NCBI RefSeq assembly: GCF_004337695.1
Contig: NZ_SJXJ01000005.1
Coordinates: 212,749-276,748 of the forward strand
Source: Tenacibaculum sp. M341
GTDB taxonomy: Bacteria; Bacteroidota; Bacteroidia; Flavobacteriales; Flavobacteriaceae
Direction: 5' to 3'
DNA: 64,000 nt
A model generated the notes under the pieces. The model was not told the origin of the DNA. It ran no database searches and was given only the letters and a program-made list of their open reading frames with translations. The translations under genes were made by a program, and so were the position numbers. Positions 9,038-17,091 of the stretch are shown here, piece by piece. How positions within the stretch are numbered: the first letter of the stretch is position 1; every line of letters begins with the position of its first letter.

Positions 9038-9904
9038 ATGTTTAAGCTTAAAAAATTAATAAGTCTAATAATTTTAATTAGTGTAACGCTAGTAAATTCA
9101 CAAAAATCAGAAAGAGAAAAAGAAGATGATTTTGTCAAAAAATACGCTCCCAAAAATTTAGATACTCACGGTTTTATATTACCAGTAGATTCAACAGTTC
9201 CTGAGGTACATCAATTATTCAATGATTTGGAGAAAAATTTTTATTTCTACGGAGATAAAAAAGAGTTTGAAAGAAAAGCCGCACGAATAATTGAGTTAGA
9301 TCCCGAATATCCTAGTGGAATTTTAATGAGTTCTTTTTACGTGTTTGATTCAAAAAAGTACAAAGAAAAAGTAACAAAAGCATATGAATTATCTAAGAAA
9401 TCAAGATTAAAATCAGAAAGAGATATTATTCAGGCAGAGTATTCACTTTTAGTTGAAGAAGATTATAAAAAGGCACAAGAATATTTTCAAAAAGTAGTAG
9501 ATCTTTATCCAGATAGTGTTGCGGCTATTTGGTCTTTAGGTATGGCTTATTATTATAATGAAGAGTTAGATAAAGCTTTGGAATGTTATAAAAAAAGTAT
9601 AGAGTTATTGCCTGGTTTACCAAAGGGCTACGAGTTTGTATCTGTTATGTATTATCAGAAAAAGCAATACCAAAAAGCTTTAGAATATCTTGATATAGCT
9701 GAAAAAAATGGAGCAAATGATAAGAATGATATTTACTTTTCTGAGTACAAGGGGTTTTTATTTTACAAGAATAAGATGTATGAAAAAGTTATAAATTATG
9801 TGAATAAAGTTTCTTTTTATGGTAAAAATTTTAAAAACAGTAAACAGTTTAAAAAAGTATATAATTTATCAAAGTTAAAGCTAGATTCTATTAATAAACT
9901 TTAA
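9038..9904 (+). CDS. Exported TPR-repeat protein
   Basis: A 288-residue protein with a signal peptide (KKLISLIILISVTLVNSQ) and at least four TPR units at about 80-250. One example is AAIWSLGMAYYYNEELDKAL, followed by a CYKKSIELLPGLPKGYEF unit. It is probably a periplasmic scaffold; nothing catalytic is visible. It lies 107 bases after the LytTR regulator gene on the same strand. Between them is an AT-rich spacer with an ATCTTCT/AGAAGAT dyad but no clear terminator, so co-expression is possible. Confidence 0.8.
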   Translation: MFKLKKLISLIILISVTLVNSQKSEREKEDDFVKKYAPKNLDTHGFILPVDSTVPEVHQLFNDLEKNFYFYGDKKEFERKAARIIELDPEYPSGILMSSFYVFDSKKYKEKVTKAYELSKKSRLKSERDIIQAEYSLLVEEDYKKAQEYFQKVVDLYPDSVAAIWSLGMAYYYNEELDKALECYKKSIELLPGLPKGYEFVSVMYYQKKQYQKALEYLDIAEKNGANDKNDIYFSEYKGFLFYKNKMYEKVINYVNKVSFYGKNFKNSKQFKKVYNLSKLKLDSINKL

Positions 9905-9953
9905 AAATGTGAAATATTATACTTTATGGTAAATTATTAAATAAAGAGTAAAT

Positions 9954-9998
9954 TTGTTACATTTAATAGTAAGCATAGATTATTATTAAATGTAACAA
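9954..9998. repeat. 15-bp perfect inverted repeat
   Basis: The arms TTGTTACATTTAATA (9954-9968) and TATTAAATGTAACAA (9984-9998) are perfect complements around a 15-base spacer. No T-run follows, so it is more like an operator or RNA stem than a terminator. It sits between the TPR gene and the sulfurtransferase operon. Confidence 0.7.
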
Positions 9999-10026
9999 TG
10001 TAATACAAAATTAAACATTGTATTTT
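9995..10026 (+). terminator. Possible weak terminator after the TPR gene
   Basis: ACAATGT and ACATTGT arms with a 13-base loop are followed by ATTTTTAT. It overlaps the right arm of the inverted repeat at 9954-9998, so the two hairpins would be mutually exclusive. Confidence 0.35.
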
Positions 10027-10047
10027 TATCAAGAATAACCAAATCAA

Positions 10048-10884
10048 ATGCTAACACTACCAACACCGCTAGTTTCTGTAAACTGGTTAAAAGAAAATAA
10101 AACATCAGAAAAATTAATAGTATTAGATGCTACAATTCCAAAAGTTGTAGGAGGAGGAAATATTAGTGAGAAAAGACAAATTCCGAATGCGATTTTTTTT
10201 GATTTAAAAAAGGTTTTTTTAGATAAAACAGGTGAGTTTCCAAATACAATTCCGTCAGCAAAATATTTTGAAGAACAAGTTCAAAAGTTAGGAATCCATC
10301 AAGATAGTTGTATTGTTGTTTATGATGATTTAGGAATTTATTCATCTGCTAGAGTTTGGTGGTTATTTACGATTTTCGGATTTAAAAATATAGCTGTTTT
10401 AGATGGTGGGCTACCTGCTTGGGAATTGGCTAAACTTCCAACAGAAAAACCAAAAGAAATAAACAGATTAGCAGGGAATTTTAAGGCAGTATATAATGCA
10501 GCTAAGTTTACTGATGTACAAAATGTATTAAATAACATTGCTTTAGAAACTTTTTGCGTTGCAGATGCTCGATCTGAAGGGAGATTTTATGCCAAAGTAA
10601 AAGAACCGAGAGAAGGAGTTAGAGGAGGACATATTCCAAAATCAATAAGTTTACCTTATGCGGATTTACAGAATGATGGTTTCATGAAATCAAAAGATGA
10701 ATTAGCAACAATATTTCAAAAAATAAATAGTAATAATAAACCTTATATTTTTTCTTGCGGTACAGGAATCACAGCTTGTATTTTAGCTTTAGGCTTAGAA
10801 ATTACTGGAAATAGTAATTATGCTGTGTATGACGGATCGTGGACAGAATGGGGGAGTTTAACAGAGTTACCGATAGAACAATAA
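10048..10884 (+). CDS. Sulfurtransferase with two rhodanese domains (TST/MST type)
   Basis: A 278-residue cytoplasmic thiosulfate or 3-mercaptopyruvate sulfurtransferase. The inactive N-terminal rhodanese domain spans about 5-130 (IVYDDLGIYSSARVWWLF, LDGGLPAW). The catalytic one spans about 160-278, with ADARSEGRF, REGVRGGHIPKS and the active-site loop CGTGITA (Cys237). The CG[S/T]G[V/I]TA loop favours mercaptopyruvate as substrate. The stop codon abuts the ATG of the TerB-like gene, so it heads an operon that continues through 13257. Confidence 0.92.
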   Translation: MLTLPTPLVSVNWLKENKTSEKLIVLDATIPKVVGGGNISEKRQIPNAIFFDLKKVFLDKTGEFPNTIPSAKYFEEQVQKLGIHQDSCIVVYDDLGIYSSARVWWLFTIFGFKNIAVLDGGLPAWELAKLPTEKPKEINRLAGNFKAVYNAAKFTDVQNVLNNIALETFCVADARSEGRFYAKVKEPREGVRGGHIPKSISLPYADLQNDGFMKSKDELATIFQKINSNNKPYIFSCGTGITACILALGLEITGNSNYAVYDGSWTEWGSLTELPIEQ

Positions 10885-11211
10885 ATGAACATAAACTGGA
10901 CTAGAGAAGAGTTTGAAACATATGTGTTGTTATTTGCAGCACATTGCAACCAAATAGAAACTAAAGAAGAGGTAAATTACATTCTTTCAAGAGTGGGAGA
11001 GAATATTTATAACAAAGTACATACTGAAATAGTTATTAGTAGTGAGCGAGAAAATGAACAAAGAATTATAGATTACTTACGAGTGAACTCCTATTCTAAA
11101 GATCAAAAAAGAGCTCTTTTAAATGAAGTGAAAGAAGTGTTTTTTGCAGATGGAACTGTAGATCAATCAGAGAAAAAAGCATTTAATTTTTTAAAAGATT
11201 TATTGAATTAA
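10885..11211 (+). CDS. TerB-like helical protein
   Basis: A 108-residue protein that is all-helical by pattern. It has the TerB/TerD-associated arrangement LLFAAHCN...IETKEE near the start and EVKEVFFADGTVDQSEKKAF near the end; the acidic ADGTVDQSE loop is the usual TerB metal-binding-like turn. In this family it is a cytoplasmic accessory protein of unclear role, named after tellurite resistance. Its ATG follows the sulfurtransferase stop codon directly and the next gene starts 20 bases later, so it belongs to the same operon. Confidence 0.75.
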   Translation: MNINWTREEFETYVLLFAAHCNQIETKEEVNYILSRVGENIYNKVHTEIVISSERENEQRIIDYLRVNSYSKDQKRALLNEVKEVFFADGTVDQSEKKAFNFLKDLLN

Positions 11212-11230
11212 AATTTAGATCACTTTTAAT

Positions 11231-12064
11231 ATGAATAAGTTTTCAATAGAAGAGATTATAAAAAAAATAGCCTCAGAAGAAACTTTTGAAGCTGTGTCTT
11301 CGGACTATTCTTTTACCATAAAAATAGAAAGTTATGTACCGTACGTATGCGCTGCGGTTCATGATGGAAGTCAATTTAGAAGAGAGTTATGGACTAATTG
11401 TTTGCATACAGCATATGAACGATGGTATGAAGAGGATCCAAAAACAAAAGCAATGATTCAATCGCATCCAATTGTTATTGCTGGTTTAGATTCTCGTTTT
11501 GAGTATGATTTAAATAGAGCTCCAGAGACAGCTATATATTCTGATGCCTGGGGAAAACAGTTGTGGAAACAACCATTGTCAGAGGTAATGAGAACTAAGA
11601 GTTTAGCAAAGCATAAGAATTTTTATAAGGTAGTAAAGAGTTTATTATCAAAAATAGAAGAGAAGTTCTCTGTGGCTATTGTTTATGATATGCATAGTTA
11701 TAATTGGCAACGTTGGGATAGAGTGGTACCGACATGGAATTTAGGTACAAAAAATGTTGATAATGATCGTTTTGGAAAAGTGATTGAAGATTGGCGAAAC
11801 GTACTAGAAAATATGCCATTACCTAACGGAATAGTTTCATCTTCTAAAATTAATGACACGTTTCAAGGAAATGGATATTTTTTAAAATTTATTACAGAAA
11901 ATTTTTCAAATACATTAGTTTTGGCAACTGAAATAGCCAAGGTGTATTGTGACGAGTTGAATCAAATTATGTACCCAGAAGTAGTCAATGCTGTAGAAAA
12001 TTATTTGAGAGAAAAGTTACCAGAGCATGCTGAAAAGTTTTACAACACCTATAAAATTGGCTAG
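11231..12064 (+). CDS. N-formylglutamate amidohydrolase family protein
   Basis: A 277-residue member of the FGase (HutG-type) zinc hydrolase family, which hydrolyses an N-acyl or amide bond of a glutamate-like substrate. Family landmarks are AAVHDGSQFRREL near residue 38, IAGLDSRFEYDLNR (about 79) and VYDMHSYNWQR (about 155), with Asp/His likely to bind zinc. No histidine-utilisation genes are near, so the classical histidine-degradation role is unlikely. Its place next to DUF1704 suggests a role in making or removing a gamma-glutamyl or other peptide modification. Confidence 0.85.
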   Translation: MNKFSIEEIIKKIASEETFEAVSSDYSFTIKIESYVPYVCAAVHDGSQFRRELWTNCLHTAYERWYEEDPKTKAMIQSHPIVIAGLDSRFEYDLNRAPETAIYSDAWGKQLWKQPLSEVMRTKSLAKHKNFYKVVKSLLSKIEEKFSVAIVYDMHSYNWQRWDRVVPTWNLGTKNVDNDRFGKVIEDWRNVLENMPLPNGIVSSSKINDTFQGNGYFLKFITENFSNTLVLATEIAKVYCDELNQIMYPEVVNAVENYLREKLPEHAEKFYNTYKIG

Positions 12065-12090
12065 AAATTAAAGGCTTGTGATAGCATTTA

Positions 12091-13257
12091 ATGCCTAAAA
12101 GTTTTGTATTAAAGATGGAAGTTGAAAATTTATTAAAAATAGATAATCGCATAGATGAGTTAGTAAAAAAAATAGAACTTCTCAGATATGTAAACCCAAT
12201 TAACACAGAAGAAGAAAAGAGTAAGTTTTTTGCTTCTAAATACTTAACGGATCCTGTATTTAAATATCCGGAACGAGATTTTGATAAATTTAAGTTGCAT
12301 AGTGAGTTTTTTGCACTTCCTTTAGAAAAAATAGAAGACGAGAGGATTAGAAATTTATACGAAGAGATTATTTACTTTTATTCAGGTTTAATTCAGTGTA
12401 TAGAAACAATAGGAGAAGGGAAAAAGTTTTATTACAACAGTTTACGATCGTTTGGTTCACCTACTGAGGCAGATGTTGAAAATGCAAAGTTTATTCTTCA
12501 TTTTGAAGATGATGATGAGAGCAGTGAAGTGTTTTTACCTAAATATAATTCAGATGAAGCTGTAGCTATTTTTAAAGAGTATGGAAAAAAGTATGACTTT
12601 GATTTTAACGTAAAAAAATCAGATAAAATGAGTGCTATTGCCATGGTATTAAATAGCACACAAACCTTGGTAGTTAATGAAAATTACACATACTCAGAAA
12701 ATCAAATGGCAGTTTTAACAAATCATGAAATTGGAGTACATATAGTGACTACCATGAATGGTTTATGTCATCCACTAAAAATATTTTCTCACGGTTTTCC
12801 AGATAATGAAGAAACTCAGGAAGGTTTAGCTGTATTTAGCGAGTATATGTCGGGTAATTTAACAATTAAGCGATTAAAAGAATTAGCATACCGTGTATTG
12901 GCAGTAAATGGTTTAGCTAAAGGGTACTCCTTTTCAAAAACTTTTAGATTACTACATAATACTTACGATTTAAATAGAGAAGATGCTTTTTATATTACTG
13001 TAAGAGCTTACAGAGGAGGCGGGTTTACCAAAGATTATCTGTATTTAACTGGGTTAAAGAAAATTTACACAGAATATAAAAAGAAACAAGATTTAAGTTT
13101 ACTGTTAACAGGAAAAGTAACTCTCGATTTTAAAGACGATATAGCATATTTAATAGAGAATAACTTGGCGAGTAAACCTAAATTTATAACAGAATCTTTT
13201 GACTCAAATAAAAATACTAATGAAACGATCAACTTTATTTTAGATAATCTTAAATAA
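12091..13257 (+). CDS. DUF1704 (QEGLA-motif, MATCAP-type) zinc metallopeptidase
   Basis: A 388-residue cytoplasmic protein of the family annotated as flavohemoglobin expression-modulating QEGLA motif protein. It has a non-canonical zinc motif HEIGVH (His212, Glu213, His217) and QEGLA (Glu244 as third ligand), the same arrangement as the eukaryotic tubulin tyrosine carboxypeptidase MATCAP/KIAA0895L. I infer that it removes a C-terminal residue from a peptide or protein. It is the last gene of the operon that starts at 10048. ATG at 12115 is an alternative start that would remove eight residues. Confidence 0.88.
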   Translation: MPKSFVLKMEVENLLKIDNRIDELVKKIELLRYVNPINTEEEKSKFFASKYLTDPVFKYPERDFDKFKLHSEFFALPLEKIEDERIRNLYEEIIYFYSGLIQCIETIGEGKKFYYNSLRSFGSPTEADVENAKFILHFEDDDESSEVFLPKYNSDEAVAIFKEYGKKYDFDFNVKKSDKMSAIAMVLNSTQTLVVNENYTYSENQMAVLTNHEIGVHIVTTMNGLCHPLKIFSHGFPDNEETQEGLAVFSEYMSGNLTIKRLKELAYRVLAVNGLAKGYSFSKTFRLLHNTYDLNREDAFYITVRAYRGGGFTKDYLYLTGLKKIYTEYKKKQDLSLLLTGKVTLDFKDDIAYLIENNLASKPKFITESFDSNKNTNETINFILDNLK

Positions 13258-13288
13258 AGGCTGTAAAATGTGTTTTGAGTAGTTAATT

Positions 13289-13942
13289 CTAGCTATCAGA
13301 TGTTTTTAGTCTATCGCTAACTACCATTTTTAACCACTCAGTAAAGTTTGGTACTTTATGATGGAGTTTTTGATCGTTATGATTGTAATAAGCTAAAGAC
13401 CATTCATCTTCTTCTTTAGAAGTAATTAAACACCATGTACCATCTTTAGAATTTTCTGTAGGTAAACAAAGTAAAGAACTAGAATCAATGTAAATTTTAC
13501 CCGTAGTTTCTATTTTATCACCGATATCTTTTTTATACTCAGTTAACCAGTATGAACGTGTAATTTTTCCTATAGATTTTTCAGGATCGTTATAAATTTG
13601 TTCAGTACCATCACCAAAGTATTTCAAAAACATTTTATAAGAATCAGGTAAACTAAGTCCAATTTTGTTTTCAATTTCGTGTATTTTCTGATCAGAAAGC
13701 TTTGTTCCTACCTTTTTATGTTGATCGTGATTGTCGGCAAGTTCAATAATCAAGTCCATAGTCTCAATTTCAGTTTGTGAATCTTGCTGAATAGAATCAA
13801 TAGTTTGACGAGCTTTCGTAGCAATAGCTTTTCTTTCAGCTATTTTTGAATTTGTTTTTTGCGATTTTATATGGTTTATTTTTATAAAGAAACCAATTCC
13901 TAAAAGGGCAATAAGTAAAGTGAAATATGAAGAAAATTTCAT
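13289..13942 (-). CDS. Membrane-anchored SMI1/KNR4-family protein
   Basis: A 217-residue protein with one N-terminal membrane helix (about 5-20), a Lys/Gln-rich coiled region (25-70) and an SMI1/KNR4 domain (about 80-215). The domain has LSDQKIHEIENKIGLSLPDS, then YKMFLKYFGDGTEQ and DGTWCLITSKEEDEWSLAYY. SMI1/KNR4 proteins are common as immunity proteins of polymorphic toxins, but many are orphan. No toxin is adjacent. The HAD hydrolase gene lies nine bases upstream on the same strand, so they may be co-transcribed. Confidence 0.82.
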   Translation of the reverse strand: MKFSSYFTLLIALLGIGFFIKINHIKSQKTNSKIAERKAIATKARQTIDSIQQDSQTEIETMDLIIELADNHDQHKKVGTKLSDQKIHEIENKIGLSLPDSYKMFLKYFGDGTEQIYNDPEKSIGKITRSYWLTEYKKDIGDKIETTGKIYIDSSSLLCLPTENSKDGTWCLITSKEEDEWSLAYYNHNDQKLHHKVPNFTEWLKMVVSDRLKTSDS

Positions 13943-13951
13943 AATAGTTTT

Positions 13952-14602
13952 TTAAAGATGTGCTTTTAATTCAACGTAGTCAGAAATCACCATGTCGGCA
14001 TTCTTTAATGTTTGGTTTGTTACTAGTGGATTGTTATAACCAACAACAAAAATATTAGCGTCATTTGCAGCTTTAATTCCGTTATCAGAATCTTCAATAA
14101 CAATACATTCATCTCTATTAGCCTCTCCTAAATCGGCAGCTTTTTCAAAGATTTCAGGATGAGGTTTAGAAGCTTTTAAATCTGCACCACTAATTTTAGC
14201 TTTAAAGTATTGATGAAGGTTAAAACGATTAAAAACTCTATTGATATTTACCATAGCTGAAGAAGATGCTAAGATTAAGGTGTAACCTTTCTCATAAAAA
14301 TATCGAATGATATCTTCCACACCGTTGATCAATTTTAAATTAGGATCGTTTTCAAAAAAGTTCACATAACGACGTCTTTTATCTAAAACTAAATCTTCAG
14401 GATTTTGGTTTAAATTAAAGTGAGAAACTAACTTTTGAAAAGCATTTAGGGTAGAAGAACCAGTTAAAGAACTATATAAATCTTCAGAAACATCAACTCC
14501 TAAAGATTCAAATGTTTCAAAGTAAGCTTTTTTATGTAATTGTTCAGAGTCAATAATAACTCCATCCATATCAAAAATAACACACTTAATGTTTTGTTTC
14601 AT
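13952..14602 (-). CDS. HAD-superfamily hydrolase, beta-phosphoglucomutase-like
   Basis: A 216-residue cytoplasmic phosphatase or phosphomutase of the HAD subfamily IA. All four motifs are visible: DMDGVIIDSEQ (nucleophile Asp11), LASSSA (motif II Ser), KASKPHPEIF (Lys, motif III) and VIEDSDNGIKAA (motif IV acidic pair). The cap is helical, as in PgmB and related enzymes. The substrate is probably a small phosphorylated sugar, not predictable in detail. It is followed one base away by the DCC-family gene upstream, forming a compact minus-strand group. Confidence 0.9.
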   Translation of the reverse strand: MKQNIKCVIFDMDGVIIDSEQLHKKAYFETFESLGVDVSEDLYSSLTGSSTLNAFQKLVSHFNLNQNPEDLVLDKRRRYVNFFENDPNLKLINGVEDIIRYFYEKGYTLILASSSAMVNINRVFNRFNLHQYFKAKISGADLKASKPHPEIFEKAADLGEANRDECIVIEDSDNGIKAANDANIFVVGYNNPLVTNQTLKNADMVISDYVELKAHL

Positions 14603-14603
14603 G

Positions 14604-15026
14604 CTACATTAAAAATTTAGATTTTAATTCTGGTGTTGGTATCATACATTGTGTTGATTTACCAAACCACTTATATCGGTTTTTAGCGATAAAATCATAT
14701 AAAATATCTCTAATGTTTGAAGGGAAAATATAAAACACATTTAATAATGACCAAAAACCACCTAAAGAATTAATTACTTCTAAAGCAGCTGTGGACTTTA
14801 TGTAATAAGCCAAACCTGGCTCAAATAAAATAATAGAATCTATTTTAGAGGTATCAATCTTTAAATCAGAAACTATTTTTTTTCCAGTATCTGATTGTAA
14901 AGAGCAGAATAAAAACATATCCTTTTTATCCAGTTTGATTAGTTTATTAATTGTTGCATTGCAAAAATTACAAACTCCGTCAAACAGAATTATCTTTTTA
15001 CCTCCGTAAATTTCCCCCATAAACAT
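14604..15026 (-). CDS. DCC-family thiol-disulfide oxidoreductase (DUF393)
   Basis: A 140-residue protein with the family signature LFDGVCNFCNATINKLIKLD near the N-terminus. The CNFC pair is a thioredoxin-like CXXC redox centre, and the FCSLQSDTGKK segment is typical of DUF393. Met3 (MGEIYGG) is an equally good start. The role is presumed thiol-disulfide exchange; partners are unknown. It is the first gene of a group of three minus-strand genes and is divergent from the ABC exporter operon. Confidence 0.88.
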   Translation of the reverse strand: MFMGEIYGGKKIILFDGVCNFCNATINKLIKLDKKDMFLFCSLQSDTGKKIVSDLKIDTSKIDSIILFEPGLAYYIKSTAALEVINSLGGFWSLLNVFYIFPSNIRDILYDFIAKNRYKWFGKSTQCMIPTPELKSKFLM

Positions 15027-15100
15027 TTTATTAAAAAATATTTATGCAAAATTACAATAAGTTTTTGTAACATAAATTTAAAATGTGCGTCTAGTGAGTG

Positions 15101-15131
15101 TAAGTATGTTAAATCTTAACAAGATATACTT
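15101..15131. promoter_or_regulatory. Nested dyad upstream of the ABC exporter operon
   Basis: TAAGTAT and ATACTTA flank an inner GTTAA-ATC-TTAAC dyad, 29 bases before the ATPase start codon, in the divergent promoter region. It could be an operator for the efflux operon. It is AT-rich, so part of the symmetry may be chance. Confidence 0.35.
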
Positions 15132-15159
15132 ATCTTAGTATAAAAATTAACTAAACACT

Positions 15160-15867
15160 ATGATAAAAATTGAAGGGCTACACAAATCATACCCAATGGG
15201 AGACGATTCACTTCATGTTTTAAAAGGACTTGATTTACATATCAAAGAAGGAGAATTTGTTTCTATTATGGGATCTTCTGGTTCAGGAAAATCCACATTA
15301 CTAAATATTGTAGGGTTGCTAGATGTTCATGATCAAGGTAATTATTACTTAAATGGACAGCTAATTGATAATTTAAATGAGAAAAAAGCAGCGATACTTC
15401 GTAACAAGTTTTTAGGGTTTGTTTTTCAATCATTTAATTTGATTTCATATAAGACAGCTGCAGAAAACGTTGCATTACCATTGTATTACAAAGGTATTGG
15501 AAGAAAAGAACGTCTTAAAATAGCAAAAGAATATTTAGAAAAAGTAGAATTAGGTCCTTGGGCAAATCATTTACCAAACGAATTATCAGGAGGGCAAAAG
15601 CAGCGTGTTGCAATTGCAAGAGCTTTAGCCACAAAACCTAAAGTAATTTTGGCAGATGAGCCTACAGGAGCATTAGATTCTACAACTACAGATTCTGTAA
15701 TGGATTTGTTAAAAGGAATTAATGATGAAGGAATGACAGTTTTTGTTATTACACACGAAGAAGAGGTGGCAGAACAAACTGATAGAGTAGTAAGATTGAA
15801 GGATGGTGTAATAATAAGCGATGAACTAACTGAATCTGGTAAAGCAAAAACAAAACAATATGTTTGA
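15160..15867 (+). CDS. ABC transporter ATP-binding protein (MacB/LolD type)
   Basis: A 235-residue cytoplasmic ATPase that powers a type VII (mechanotransmission) ABC system. Walker A is GSSGSGKST (about 39), the signature LSGGQKQRVAIARAL (about 142), Walker B VILADEPTGALDS (about 163) and the H-loop ITHEEEVAE. The stop codon overlaps the start of the first permease by eight bases, so translation is coupled. The operon (ATPase, two permeases, membrane-fusion protein) looks like MacAB with the ATPase and permease on separate polypeptides. The outer-membrane channel is not encoded here. Confidence 0.95.
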   Translation: MIKIEGLHKSYPMGDDSLHVLKGLDLHIKEGEFVSIMGSSGSGKSTLLNIVGLLDVHDQGNYYLNGQLIDNLNEKKAAILRNKFLGFVFQSFNLISYKTAAENVALPLYYKGIGRKERLKIAKEYLEKVELGPWANHLPNELSGGQKQRVAIARALATKPKVILADEPTGALDSTTTDSVMDLLKGINDEGMTVFVITHEEEVAEQTDRVVRLKDGVIISDELTESGKAKTKQYV

Positions 15868-17089
15868 TATAGATGCTTGGCGAGAAATATTTCAGAGTAT
15901 AAACAAAAACAAGTTACGATCTATTCTTTCAGGATTTACAGTTGCTTTTGCTATTTTATTATTCACCTTACTTTTTGGAATTGTAAACGGATTGCAAAAC
16001 TTTTTTACGCAGGCTTTTGTAGATGATGCTGATAACTCAATGTTTGTTCGTACTTGGAGAACTACAAAACCATATAAAGGGTTACAATCTGGTAGAAAAA
16101 TTCAGTTAAAAGATGCTCATTTTGATTATATCATAAAGAAGCATTCAGATAAAATTCAGCATATTTCTGCTAGAAAATATTTAAATGCTCGATTAACGTA
16201 TAAAACAAAACAAGACAATTACAATATAAGAGCGGTTCACCCTGATCATAGATACTTAGAGAAAACCATTATTGATGATGGTAGGTTTATCAATCAGTTA
16301 GATTTAAATCAGAAGAATAAAGTAATTGTAATAGGGCGTTTGGTAAAAAAAGATTTGTTTGGAGAACGACCAGCTTTGGGTAAATATGTAAATGTAAACG
16401 ATATATCATACAAAATTGTAGGAGTGTTTTCTGATGAAGGAGGAGATAGAGAGGAGCGTTTGGTATACATGCCCATTACAACTGCCCAACAGTTGTACGG
16501 AAACAATGATTATTTAGATAATATATTAATTGGGTATAATCCAAGATTAACTATTGATAAAGCAGTAGCCTTTGGAAACAGATTGGAAAGAGAATTGAGG
16601 CAAAAGTTAGATATTCATCCTGATGATCAAAATGCATTATCCATAAGAAATAGAGCAGAAGCAAACAAAGGTATTGGTCAATTAACGACAGCATTATTCT
16701 TTATTGTAATTTTTGTCGGATCAGGAACATTAATAGCTGGAATTATTGGAATTAGTAACATTATGATTTTCTCTATTAAAGAAAGAACTAAAGAGTTTGG
16801 TATTCGTAAAGCTTTAGGAGCGAAACCAGTAGCGATTATTCGTATGGTTGTAAAAGAATCACTCTTAATTACTGGTTTAGCTGGTTATTTAGGGTTGTTA
16901 GCAGGAACTTTTATTCTAAATCAAATAGGTGATAGTTTAGAAGACTATTTTATTTACAATCCAAGTGTAAGTTCAGGATTGGTAATTGGAGCAACAATTA
17001 CCTTAGTATTAGCCGGTTTATTAGCAGGATATTTACCAGCAAAAAAAGCGGCTCAAATTAAACCTATTGTAGCATTAAGAGCAGACTAG
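15860..17089 (+). CDS. ABC transporter permease (MacB/FtsX type) 1
   Basis: A 409-residue permease with one N-terminal helix (about 22-44), a periplasmic MacB_PCD domain (about 50-260) and three C-terminal helices in an FtsX domain (about 275-405). The coupling region is SIKERTKEFGIRKALGAKP, standard for MacB. It starts inside the 3' end of the ATPase gene and ends two bases before the second permease. The two permeases are paralogous and probably form a heterodimer. Confidence 0.92.
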   Translation: MFDIDAWREIFQSINKNKLRSILSGFTVAFAILLFTLLFGIVNGLQNFFTQAFVDDADNSMFVRTWRTTKPYKGLQSGRKIQLKDAHFDYIIKKHSDKIQHISARKYLNARLTYKTKQDNYNIRAVHPDHRYLEKTIIDDGRFINQLDLNQKNKVIVIGRLVKKDLFGERPALGKYVNVNDISYKIVGVFSDEGGDREERLVYMPITTAQQLYGNNDYLDNILIGYNPRLTIDKAVAFGNRLERELRQKLDIHPDDQNALSIRNRAEANKGIGQLTTALFFIVIFVGSGTLIAGIIGISNIMIFSIKERTKEFGIRKALGAKPVAIIRMVVKESLLITGLAGYLGLLAGTFILNQIGDSLEDYFIYNPSVSSGLVIGATITLVLAGLLAGYLPAKKAAQIKPIVALRAD

Positions 17090-17091
17090 TT

